DNA of 15,451 nt, from positions 1 through 15,451 of the forward strand of contig CAJXPP010000022.1 in the NCBI GenBank assembly GCA_913058195.1, in the 5' to 3' direction. Within the stretch, counting starts at the first letter, position 1. Each line of letters starts with the position of its first letter. Position numbers and translations under genes: made by a program. This document shows, piece by piece, positions 7,670-14,334 of this stretch. The stretch comes from an uncultured Gammaproteobacteria bacterium. GTDB lineage: Bacteria > Pseudomonadota > Gammaproteobacteria > Nitrosococcales > Methylophagaceae. Below the pieces are notes generated by a model. It searched no databases. It had not been told where the DNA came from and worked only from the letters and a program-made list of their open reading frames with translations.

Positions 7670-10600
7670 TTAGTCTTCAACTAACTCAATATCAATACCA
7701 AGAGAACGAATCTCATGAGTTAATACTTTGAATGATTCAGGCATGCCTGCATCCATTCGATAATCACCATCCACGATATTTTTGTAGATTCGAGTACGAC
7801 CTTGAACATCATCTGATTTCACAGTTAACATTTCTTGAAGTGTATATGCTGCACCATAAGCTTGTAGTGCCCATACTTCCATTTCACCGAAACGCTGTCC
7901 ACCAAACTGAGCTTTACCACCTAATGGTTGTTGCGTTACTAGGCTATAAGGACCAGTAGAACGTGCATGCATTTTGTCATCAACTAAGTGATTCAGTTTC
8001 AACATATGCATATAACCAACTGTAACAGGACGATCAAAGACGTCACCTGTTCGGCCATCAATCAACTGTGCTTGTCCACTACGTGGTAGACCTGCTAATT
8101 CAAGCATATCTTTGATTTCTGTTTCTTTCGCGCCATCAAATACAGGGGTAGCCATTGGCACACCACCACGTAAGTTGTTAGCTAACTCAATTACTTCATC
8201 ATCAGAAAGTGAATCTAAATCTTCTTGCTTGCCGCTTGTATTGTAAACCTTGCCTAAGAACTCACGAATATCAGCAATATCACGTTGCTCATCAAGCATA
8301 TCAGCAATCTTGAAACCAAGACCTTTTGCAGCCCAACCTAAGTGAATCTCAAGAACCTGACCGATGTTCATTCGAGACGGTACACCCAATGGGTTTAATA
8401 CGATGTCTACTGGACGTCCATCCGCAGTGTAAGGCATATCTTCAACTGGTACGATGTTAGAGATAACACCTTTATTACCATGACGACCGGCCATTTTATC
8501 ACCAGGTTGAATACGACGTTTAACAGCAAGGAATACTTTAACCATGCGTTGAACACCTGCAGCTAAATCATGACCTGAAATTAATTTTTCTTTCTTAATT
8601 TCAAATTGATCATCCATATCTTGACGATATTGTTTGATTTGAACTGATGCTTGCTCTAATTGTGCATTTATCGTTTCAGATTCCATTTGAATCTCAAACC
8701 ATTTGGCATGCTCAAGTTTAGCAAGGTAAGCCTTAGTGATTTTAGAACCTTTATCTAGACCCGGTGCTTTTACAGCTTCTTTACCAGATAAAGCTCGTTC
8801 TAAACGTGAGAATACGTCATCAACAATGATACGGTGTTGATCTTTAAGATCAGCACGTACTTTATCAAGTTCAGCTTTCTCAATCGCAATGGCACGTTCA
8901 TCTTTGTCAACACCTTCACGTGTAAAGACTTGAACGTCAATAACGGTACCAAATGTGCTCGAAGGTACACGTAAAGACGAATCTTTAACGTCAGCTGCTT
9001 TCTCACCAAAGATGGCACGAAGTAGTTTTTCTTCTGGTGTTAATTGTGTCTCACCCTTAGGTGTTACTTTACCTACTAAGATATCACCAGGTTTAACTTC
9101 AGCACCTACATAAACGATACCAGACTCATCTAGCTTAGCTAGTGCGCCTTCGCTTACATTAGGAATATCACTAGTGATTTCCTCAGTACCTAATTTAGTA
9201 TCTCGCGCTAAACAGTTAAGCTCTTGAATATGAATCGTTGTGAAACGATCTTCTTGAACAACTCGCTCAGAAACAAGAATTGAATCCTCAAAGTTATAAC
9301 CATTCCAAGGCATGAATGCAATTAGGATATTTTGACCTAAAGCTAGCTCACCTTTATCGGTAGATGGGCCATCAGCAAGTACATCACCTTTAGCAATCAC
9401 ATCACCCGGCTTGACTAATGGGCGTTGGTTAATACATGTGCTTTGGTTAGAACGTGCGTATTTAATTAAGTTGTAGATATCTACACCTGAATCAGCATCA
9501 CCCGCTTCAGCATCGTTAACACGAATAACAACACGGCTAGCATCAACAGAATCAACAAACCCGCCACGTTTTGCGACAACCATAACACCAGAGTCACGTG
9601 CTACTGCACGTTCCATACCTGTGCCTACTATCGGCTTTTCAGCTCGTAGTGTTGGCACTGCTTGACGTTGCATATTTGAGCCCATCAAGGCACGGTTAGC
9701 ATCATCGTGCTCTAAGAATGGAATCAATGACGCAGCGACTGATACAACTTGACGTGGTGACACGTCCATATATTGCACTTGGTCAGCAGGCATCAATGAA
9801 AATTCATTTCTAAAACGACATGGCACCATATTGTCTAGAATTTGGTCATTGTCATCTAGATTAATAGTCGCCTGAGCAATTTTAAACTCACCTTCATCAA
9901 TTGCTGACAAATAGGTGATGTCTTTAGTCGCTTTTCCATCAATAACTTTACGATATGGAGTCTCAATGAAACCATATTCATTAGTGCGTGCATAGATTGC
10001 CATTGAGTTGATCAAACCGATGTTTGGTCCCTCAGGCGTTTCAATTGGACAAACACGACCATAGTGAGTTGGATGTACGTCACGAACCTCAAAACCAGCT
10101 CGTTCACGTGTCAAACCACCTGGACCTAAAGCAGAAATACGACGTTTATGTGTTACTTCGGATAATGGATTATTTTGATCCATAAACTGAGATAACTGAC
10201 TTGAACCGAAGAACTCTTTGATTGCAGCAGCAACAGGTTTTGCATTTATCAATTGTTGCGGCATTAAGCCTTCAGATTCAGCAATACTTAGACGTTCACG
10301 AACAGCACGTTCAACACGTACCAAACCAACACGAAATTGGTTTTCAGCCATTTCACCAACGCTACGTACACGACGATTACCAAGATGATCAATATCATCA
10401 ACAATGCCGTGACCGTTACGAATTGATAGTAATTCAAGCAATACATCTACAATATCTTGTTTAGATAAGATGCCTTCGCCTTCAAGTTCTTCACTGCCTA
10501 AACGGCGATTGAACTTCATACGACCTACTGCTGATAAATCATAACGTTCTGTCGCAAAGAACAGGTTAGTGAATAAGTTTTTAGCAGATTCTTCTGTAGG

Positions 10601-11746
10601 TGGCTCACCTGGACGCATCATTCGATAGATTTCAACTTTAGCTTCTAAAGCAGTTTTTGTATCATCTAAACGTAATGTGTCAGAAATATACGGACCCTTA
10701 TCTAAGTCATTAGAGTAGATAACTTCAACCGATTTAGTATCAAAACGCTCGAATACTTCTAAGACTTCTTCAGTGATTTCGTCATTTGCAGACAGTATTA
10801 ATTCACCACTATCGGTATCGATCATATCTTTTGATATAACACGACCGATTAAGTAGCTAGCAGGAACTATCAGGCTAGTCATGCCCGCTTTTTCCATTTG
10901 GCGAATATGACGGCCAGTAATTTGATTATCAGCTTCAACAATCATTTTACCTTCTTGCGTACTAATATCGCAGGGTACTGTTTGACCACGTAAACGTTGA
11001 GGAATCAACGCTAACTCAAAGTCATCACCTTTTTTGGTGAAGGTATCATGGTCGAAGAAGAGATCTAATATTTCTTCATTATTAAACTCAAGTGCATGTA
11101 GTAGTACTGTTGCAGGCAATTTACGACGACGATCGATACGAACAAAAACACCGTCTTTGTGATCGAACTCAAAGTCTAACCATGAACCACGGTAAGGGAT
11201 AACGCGAGCGTTAAACAGAATCTTACCTGATGAATGAGACTTACCTTTATCACTGTCGAAAAATACACCTGGTGAACGATGTAACTGAGATACGATAACG
11301 CGTTCAGTACCGTTGATAACAAAGTTACCTTTCTCAGTCATTAATGGGATTTCGCCCATATAGACTTCCTGCTCTTTAATGTCTTTTACAACTTTAGATT
11401 TTGCAGGGGCATCTTTATCATAAATGACAAGACGCATTTTAACTCTTAGAGGTGCAGCATACGTGACACCACGTAACTGACATTCTTTAACATCAAATGA
11501 TGGAGTACCTAATCGGTAGCTAACATATTGTAATTCCGCTTTGCCCGTATGGCTTTTAATTGGAAGCACAGAACTAAAGGCAGCGTGCAAACCTTTAGAG
11601 ATACGGTCGTCAGCAGCAACGCTATGTTGTAGAAATTCTTGGTAAGAATCTACTTGCGTAGCTAGTAAATTAGGAACATTCAAGACACTTGGGCGTTTGC
11701 CAAAATCTTTACGAATCCGTTTTTTCTCGGTAAACGTATAAGCCAT
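7670..11746 (-). CDS. rpoB: DNA-directed RNA polymerase subunit beta
   Basis: 1358 residues, slightly longer than E. coli (1342). It opens MAYTFTEKKRIRKDFGKRP, a standard beta N-terminus. The rifampicin-binding cluster lies at 514-541 with D523, H533, R536, S538 and L540 (equivalents of E. coli D516, H526, R529, S531, L533) all wild type, so the sequence shows no classical resistance change; V531 replaces the usual isoleucine 524. The active-site segment GDKMAGRHGNKG is at 1082-1093, with the lysines K1084 and K1092. Between about 943 and 1057 lies the charged, helical SI2 insertion, which appears to account for much of the extra length. The ATG has GAGGTG at 11753-11758, 6 nt away. Its expression is probably set by the attenuator after rplL. 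Confidence 0.98.
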   Translation of the reverse strand: MAYTFTEKKRIRKDFGKRPSVLNVPNLLATQVDSYQEFLQHSVAADDRISKGLHAAFSSVLPIKSHTGKAELQYVSYRLGTPSFDVKECQLRGVTYAAPLRVKMRLVIYDKDAPAKSKVVKDIKEQEVYMGEIPLMTEKGNFVINGTERVIVSQLHRSPGVFFDSDKGKSHSSGKILFNARVIPYRGSWLDFEFDHKDGVFVRIDRRRKLPATVLLHALEFNNEEILDLFFDHDTFTKKGDDFELALIPQRLRGQTVPCDISTQEGKMIVEADNQITGRHIRQMEKAGMTSLIVPASYLIGRVISKDMIDTDSGELILSANDEITEEVLEVFERFDTKSVEVIYSNDLDKGPYISDTLRLDDTKTALEAKVEIYRMMRPGEPPTEESAKNLFTNLFFATERYDLSAVGRMKFNRRLGSEELEGEGILSKQDIVDVLLELLSIRNGHGIVDDIDHLGNRRVRSVGEMAENQFRVGLVRVERAVRERLSIAESEGLMPQQLINAKPVAAAIKEFFGSSQLSQFMDQNNPLSEVTHKRRISALGPGGLTRERAGFEVRDVHPTHYGRVCPIETPEGPNIGLINSMAIYARTNEYGFIETPYRKVIDGKATKDITYLSAIDEGEFKIAQATINLDDNDQILDNMVPCRFRNEFSLMPADQVQYMDVSPRQVVSVAASLIPFLEHDDANRALMGSNMQRQAVPTLRAEKPIVGTGMERAVARDSGVMVVAKRGGFVDSVDASRVVIRVNDAEAGDADSGVDIYNLIKYARSNQSTCINQRPLVKPGDVIAKGDVLADGPSTDKGELALGQNILIAFMPWNGYNFEDSILVSERVVQEDRFTTIHIQELNCLARDTKLGTEEITSDIPNVSEGALAKLDESGIVYVGAEVKPGDILVGKVTPKGETQLTPEEKLLRAIFGEKAADVKDSSLRVPSSTFGTVIDVQVFTREGVDKDERAIAIEKAELDKVRADLKDQHRIIVDDVFSRLERALSGKEAVKAPGLDKGSKITKAYLAKLEHAKWFEIQMESETINAQLEQASVQIKQYRQDMDDQFEIKKEKLISGHDLAAGVQRMVKVFLAVKRRIQPGDKMAGRHGNKGVISNIVPVEDMPYTADGRPVDIVLNPLGVPSRMNIGQVLEIHLGWAAKGLGFKIADMLDEQRDIADIREFLGKVYNTSGKQEDLDSLSDDEVIELANNLRGGVPMATPVFDGAKETEIKDMLELAGLPRSGQAQLIDGRTGDVFDRPVTVGYMHMLKLNHLVDDKMHARSTGPYSLVTQQPLGGKAQFGGQRFGEMEVWALQAYGAAYTLQEMLTVKSDDVQGRTRIYKNIVDGDYRMDAGMPESFKVLTHEIRSLGIDIELVED

Positions 11747-11815
11747 TTATTACACCTCAGAGAACATCTTTAATTAATATGGTTATCAATTAAAGAAATT
11801 GTAATATTGTTTGGG

Positions 11816-11841
11816 TGGTCAGATATAAGCATAACTGACCA
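11816..11841 (-). other. Third hairpin of the rplL-rpoB spacer
   Basis: Minus-strand RNA pairs UGGUCAG with CUGACCA (7 bp), and after a U-U mismatch UAU pairs with AUA around a GCUU loop. It follows the terminator and lacks a U-tract. In E. coli this spacer holds an RNase III cleavage hairpin, and this long imperfect stem could play that part here; that is inference from position. Confidence 0.5.
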
Positions 11842-11848
11842 GTAACGG

Positions 11849-11877
11849 AAAAAGGCCGGTGGTTAAAACCACCAGCC
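11849..11877 (-). terminator. rplL-rpoB attenuator (intrinsic terminator)
   Basis: On the minus strand GGCUGGUGGU pairs with ACCACCGGCC: 10 bp, GC-rich, one U.G pair, UUUA loop. UUUUU (11849-11853) follows at once. This is the best intrinsic terminator in the window. It lies between rplL and rpoB, where E. coli has a partial terminator that lowers rpoBC transcription relative to the ribosomal protein genes upstream. I see no other strong promoter before rpoB, so it most likely works as an incomplete attenuator. Confidence 0.8.
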
Positions 11878-11886
11878 AGTTTCTAT

Positions 11887-11911
11887 ATCGCAACGATTAA
11901 GCTGTTGCGAT
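11887..11911 (-). other. First hairpin after rplL
   Basis: A perfect 8-bp stem in minus-strand RNA (AUCGCAAC with GUUGCGAU, 9-nt loop) begins 11 nt after the rplL stop and ends 9 nt before the attenuator stem. There is no U-tract. It may protect the 3' end of the abundant rplL message or pause polymerase before the attenuator; the role is inferred. Confidence 0.55.
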
Positions 11912-11922
11912 CAAGCGAATGC

Positions 11923-12300
11923 TTATTTAAGTTCAGCAGTCGCACCAGCTTCAGTAAGCTGTTTAAGTACATCTTCAGCTTCAGCTTTTTCAGCAGCTTC
12001 TTTAACAGAAACAGGAACGCTTTCTACCATGCCTTTAGCTTCTTTCAAGCCAAGACCTGTGATAGCACGAACTGCTTTGATTACAGAAACTTTGTTATCG
12101 CCGAAGCTTGTCATAACAACGTCAAATTCAGTTTGTTCTGCAGCAGCAGCGCCAGCATCAGCACCGCCAGCAGCAGCAGCAGCTACAGGAGCAGCAGCAG
12201 TTACGCCAAATTTTTCTTCCATTGCTTCAATTAAATCTACAACTTCAACTACAGTCATATTAGAAATTGCTTCTAAGATATCGTCTTTAGATACAGCCAT
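11923..12300 (-). CDS. rplL: 50S ribosomal protein L7/L12
   Basis: 125 residues (E. coli 121). L7/L12 dimers form the mobile stalk of the 50S subunit, which recruits translational GTPases such as EF-Tu and EF-G. The N-terminal dimerisation and L10-binding domain covers about residues 1-33 (MAVSKDDILEAI...), an Ala/Gly-rich flexible hinge runs from about 34 to 57, and the C-terminal domain contains KVSVIKAVRAITGLGLKEAK, the conserved factor-binding surface. The Ala-rich hinge makes a GC-rich GCA/GCT run in otherwise AT-rich DNA and is not a true repeat. The ATG has AGGA at 12308-12311, 7 nt away. It lies 59 nt after rplJ and is expected to be translated several times more often than L10, since several copies bind each L10. 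Confidence 0.98.
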   Translation of the reverse strand: MAVSKDDILEAISNMTVVEVVDLIEAMEEKFGVTAAAPVAAAAAGGADAGAAAAEQTEFDVVMTSFGDNKVSVIKAVRAITGLGLKEAKGMVESVPVSVKEAAEKAEAEDVLKQLTEAGATAELK

Positions 12301-12341
12301 TTTATTTTCCTATTTTCAAGCTTACAGAATTATTAACACGT

Positions 12342-12364
12342 CTTAACTCTCTTATGAGATTAAG
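12342..12364 (-). other. Hairpin spanning the rplJ stop codon
   Basis: Minus-strand RNA CUUAAUCUC pairs with GAGA(G)UUAAG: 9 bp with one bulged G and an AUAA loop. The UAA stop of rplJ lies in the 5' arm. A U-tract is missing, so it is not a terminator. It ends 41 nt before the rplL start codon and could influence ribosome flow or message processing at the rplJ-rplL junction; this is inference. Confidence 0.45.
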
Positions 12365-12887
12365 CCGCTTCTTTAGCATCGCGGATAGCCGCGACAGTAC
12401 GAACCATTTTGCTAGTCGGAGCAACCAAAGTACGAACAAATTTCTCAATCGGTGCTTTCATAGTACCCATAAGAATAGCAATAGCTTGATCCTTAGTAGG
12501 CATTTTAGCTAGCTTCTCAATATCAGTAGCAGGTAATAACTTGCCACCTAGAGAAACCATTTTGATTTCTAGATTTTTGTTTTCTTTGGAAAAACTTCCC
12601 ATAACACGTGCTACTGCACCTGGATCTTCTTGCGAAAAACCAAATACTAAAGGTCCCGTCATTCCATCTTGCATGCAAGCGAAATCAGTTCCTTCAACAG
12701 CGCGTTTAGCTAGTGTATTTCTTACAACACGTAAATAAACATTCTCATTTCGTGCTGCTACACGTAGCTCAGTCATGTCTGTAACAGACAACCCATGATA
12801 TTCTGCTGCAACAGCAGAATATGCACTAGAAGCTATTTCAGCGACCTCAGCAACTACGGCTTTCTTACCTTCAAGATTCATTGCCAC
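12360..12887 (-). CDS. rplJ: 50S ribosomal protein L10
   Basis: 175 residues, somewhat longer than the E. coli protein (165); the extra residues lie near the C-terminal L12-binding helix (VRTLVAPTSKMVRTVAAIRD). L10 anchors L7/L12 dimers to 23S rRNA at the stalk base. The start is GTG at 12885-12887, giving MAMNLEGKKAVVAEV, aligning residue for residue with the E. coli MALNLQDKQAIVAEV. A near-perfect TAAGGAGG site (core AGGAGG at 12897-12902) lies 9 nt from the GTG but 15 nt from the ATG at codon 3, which decides for the GTG. The site and start codon are part of a small hairpin. Upstream is an L10 leader, so autogenous control by the L10-L12 complex is expected. Confidence 0.96.
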   Translation of the reverse strand: MAMNLEGKKAVVAEVAEIASSAYSAVAAEYHGLSVTDMTELRVAARNENVYLRVVRNTLAKRAVEGTDFACMQDGMTGPLVFGFSQEDPGAVARVMGSFSKENKNLEIKMVSLGGKLLPATDIEKLAKMPTKDQAIAILMGTMKAPIEKFVRTLVAPTSKMVRTVAAIRDAKEAA

Positions 12888-12906
12888 CTAAGTTATCCTC
12901 CTTAGG
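12887..12906 (-). promoter_or_regulatory. rplJ translation-initiation hairpin
   Basis: Minus-strand RNA CCUAAG pairs with CUUAGG around the loop GAGGAUAA. The first base of the GUG start codon closes the stem, the AAGG part of the Shine-Dalgarno lies in and next to the 5' arm, and GAGG sits in the loop. The next hairpin upstream (12907-12930) abuts it directly, so the two could stack. This looks like a device to modulate access to the rplJ start; function is inferred. Confidence 0.5.
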
Positions 12907-12930
12907 AATCACTAAATTTATATAGTGATT
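12907..12930 (-). promoter_or_regulatory. Hairpin immediately upstream of the rplJ ribosome-binding site
   Basis: A perfect 8-bp stem in minus-strand RNA (AAUCACUA with UAGUGAUU, 8-nt AU-rich loop). It abuts the start-site hairpin of rplJ with no unpaired base between them. It belongs to the rplJ leader and may help present or hide the ribosome-binding site. Confidence 0.5.
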
Positions 12931-12936
12931 GTTGCT

Positions 12937-12960
12937 AAAAAGAAGAGATATTTCTCTTCC
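12937..12960 (-). terminator. Terminator-like hairpin inside the rplJ leader
   Basis: Minus-strand GAAGAGA pairs with UCUCUUC (7 bp, plus a flanking G.U) around the AAUA loop and is followed immediately by UUUUU (12937-12941). The stem is AU-rich, so it would be a weak or conditional terminator. It lies between the L10-binding domain and the rplJ start site, the place where L10-dependent attenuation would act. Confidence 0.4.
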
Positions 12961-13000
12961 ACCTATACGGTATTCAACGTCAGAAATTCTGTAGCTGAAC

Positions 13001-13090
13001 CCGTCTGCGTAGGCCAAAAGCACGGATGCAATTGATTAAATTCACATACCTACGGTCTTAGACGACTCGATACAGACAAGCTGTATCGAG
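13001..13090 (-). promoter_or_regulatory. L10 leader: autoregulatory RNA bound by L10-L12
   Basis: In minus-strand RNA, CGUCU-AAGAC-CGUAGG (13064-13049) pairs with CCUACG-C-AGACG (13013-13002): two helices separated by an asymmetric AAGAC/C loop, the kink-turn-like arrangement of gammaproteobacterial L10 leaders (E. coli has GUCGAAGACCG ... UAGACGG). Directly 5' lies a perfect 10-bp hairpin (CUCGAUACAG with CUGUAUCGAG, 13066-13090) that stacks next to it and has no U-tract in the minus direction. In E. coli the L10-(L12) complex binds this element and represses translation of rplJL. The placement between rplA and rplJ is canonical. Confidence 0.8.
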
Positions 13091-13116
13091 CGGTCCAATT
13101 TTTTTAGTAAATCTAC

Positions 13117-13809
13117 TTATTTAGCTAAGAAAGATTTATCTAAAGTAAGACCAGCACCCATGGTGCTAGAAACACTAATACGTTTGAAGTAAATACCTTT
13201 TGCAGAACTTGGCTTCAATTTGTTTAAATCATCTAATAATGCTTCTAAGTTTTGGCGTAAAGCTGCAACTTCAAAACTAGCATTACCGATTGTACAGTGA
13301 AGAATACCTGCTTTATCTGTGCGGTAACGTACTTGACCAGCTTTTGCATTTTTAACTGCTTCAGCAACATTTGGCGTCACAGTACCAACTTTAGGGTTAG
13401 GCATTAAACCACGTGGGCCTAAAACTTGACCTAATGTACCAACAACGCGCATTGCATCTGGAGAAGCGATAACAACATCGAAATCCATATTGCCTGCTTT
13501 AATAGATGCAGCAAGATCATCGAAACCAACAATATCAGCACCAGCGGCAGTTGCAGCTTCAGCATTTGCACCTTGTGCGAATACAGCAACACGAACAGTT
13601 TTACCTGTTCCGTTTGGCAATACTGTTGAGCTACGAACAACTTGATCAGATTTACGAGGATCAACACCTAAGTTAATAGCAACGTCAATTGACTCAACAA
13701 ATTTTGCTGATGCATGTTCTTTAATAAATGCTAATGCTTCATCTACTGGATGTAGTGAACCTGCAGTTAATTTCTCGCGAATAGCAAGACCTCTTTTACC
13801 CATAGCCAT
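13117..13809 (-). CDS. rplA: 50S ribosomal protein L1
   Basis: 230 residues (E. coli 234). L1 forms the mobile L1 stalk at the E site that helps release deacylated tRNA, and represses its own operon by binding the rplK leader. The stretch DVVIASPDAMRVVGTLGQVL and the following LGPRGLMPNPKVGTVT, then NVAEAVKNAKAGQVRYR, are the L1 signature in domain II and its hinge. The start ATG (13807-13809) overlaps the rplK stop as TAATG, sharing one base. A GAGGG site at 13819-13823 lies 9 nt from this ATG and 15 nt from the alternative ATG at codon 3, so the first is preferred. The overlap implies translational coupling and near-equal output of L11 and L1. Confidence 0.97.
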   Translation of the reverse strand: MAMGKRGLAIREKLTAGSLHPVDEALAFIKEHASAKFVESIDVAINLGVDPRKSDQVVRSSTVLPNGTGKTVRVAVFAQGANAEAATAAGADIVGFDDLAASIKAGNMDFDVVIASPDAMRVVGTLGQVLGPRGLMPNPKVGTVTPNVAEAVKNAKAGQVRYRTDKAGILHCTIGNASFEVAALRQNLEALLDDLNKLKPSSAKGIYFKRISVSSTMGAGLTLDKSFLAK

Positions 13810-14243
13810 TATACAACGCCCTCTGTGTTCAAACCCATACTGCGAGCAGTACCAGCAACTGTTCTTACTGCAGCATCCATATCAGATGCTGTAAGATCAG
13901 GCATTTTAATCGTTGCAATTTCTTCTAACTGCGCACGGCTTACAGTACCTACTTTTTCAGTATTTGGTTGACCACTACCACTTTTAAGACCAGCAGCTTT
14001 TAAAAGCAATACTGCTGCAGGTGGTGTTTTAGTGATGAATGTGAAACTTTTATCACTAAATACTGTAATCACAACAGGAACAGGTAGACCTGACTCCATG
14101 CTTTGTGTTTTAGCATTGAATGCTTTACAGAATTCCATGATATTCACACCATGTTGACCTAATGCAGGACCAACAGGGGGACTTGGATTTGCCGCACCAG
14201 CTGGCACTTGCAGCTTGATGTAGGCATCTATTTTTTTAGCCAT
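13809..14243 (-). CDS. rplK: 50S ribosomal protein L11
   Basis: 144 residues (E. coli 142). L11 binds the GTPase-associated centre of 23S rRNA near the L7/L12 stalk and is needed for RelA activation on stalled ribosomes. The N-terminal domain contains NPSPPVGPALGQHGVNIMEF, with prolines P23 and P26 in the region contacted by thiostrepton; the C-terminal RNA-binding domain contains TKTPPAAVLLLKAAGLKSGS and ends GTARSMGLN. The ATG has AGGAG at 14250-14254, 6 nt away. It lies 77 nt after nusG, and that gap contains a promoter-like sequence and a probable L1 operator, so rplKA may be transcribed both from upstream and on its own. Confidence 0.97.
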   Translation of the reverse strand: MAKKIDAYIKLQVPAGAANPSPPVGPALGQHGVNIMEFCKAFNAKTQSMESGLPVPVVITVFSDKSFTFITKTPPAAVLLLKAAGLKSGSGQPNTEKVGTVSRAQLEEIATIKMPDLTASDMDAAVRTVAGTARSMGLNTEGVV

Positions 14244-14258
14244 TATTAACTCCTAAAC

Positions 14259-14283
14259 GGGTACAATCGCCTTTCGGCTCCCC
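14259..14283 (-). promoter_or_regulatory. Probable L1-binding operator in the rplK leader
   Basis: Minus-strand RNA reads GGGG-AG-CC-GAAA-GG-CGAUUGUA-CCC: GGG/CCC outer pairs, a short GCC/GGC helix capped by a GAAA tetraloop, and an asymmetric internal loop. The GGAGCCGA string also occurs in the 23S rRNA L1 stalk, which L1 leaders are known to mimic. It is 15 nt upstream of rplK, where L1 represses the rplKA message in E. coli. The assignment rests on motif likeness and position. Confidence 0.5.
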
Positions 14284-14292
14284 AGTAACAAA

Positions 14293-14306
14293 CCAGCTAA
14301 TGCTGG
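14293..14306 (-). other. Small hairpin between nusG and rplK
   Basis: CCAGC-AUUA-GCUGG, a 5-bp stem in minus-strand RNA, 14 nt after the nusG stop and followed by UUUGUU. It could be a weak end-of-nusG terminator or the first structure of an rplK leader, since it begins right after the predicted -10 box. Its short stem keeps confidence low. Confidence 0.35.
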
Positions 14307-14334
14307 ATAATATTCTTTATTTAGCCTTTTGCAA
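14307..14334 (-). promoter_or_regulatory. Candidate sigma70 promoter of rplKA
   Basis: Minus strand has TTGCAA (-35, 14329-14334, within the last codons of nusG), 16 bp, then TATTAT (-10, 14307-14312), matching consensus at 4/6 and 5/6. The start would fall near 14300, leaving a leader of about 57 nt that contains the probable L1 operator. E. coli has a promoter in the same place. AT-rich DNA makes chance matches common, so this is moderate evidence. Confidence 0.5.

Noticed and set aside
11764..11830. Twenty-codon leader ORF before rpoB starting at the ATG in the third hairpin loop
   Set aside because: No ribosome-binding site, AT-rich composition, no sign of selection; likely chance.
12130..12200. 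GCA/GCT-rich run as a microsatellite or GC-rich island
   Set aside because: It encodes the Ala/Gly hinge of L7/L12, which is expected to be low complexity.
12881..12887. ATG at codon 3 as the true rplJ start
   Set aside because: Homology to MALNLQ and the 9-nt spacing from AGGAGG support the GTG two codons upstream.
13066..13107. Plus-strand terminator: 10-bp hairpin followed by TTTTTTT
   Set aside because: The T-run begins about 9 nt after the stem, and no plus-strand gene precedes it. The hairpin is better explained as part of the minus-strand L10 leader.
13091..13180. Separate rplJ promoter near the rplA end
   Set aside because: Several AT-rich hexamers occur, but none gives both boxes at good spacing, so I could not support one.
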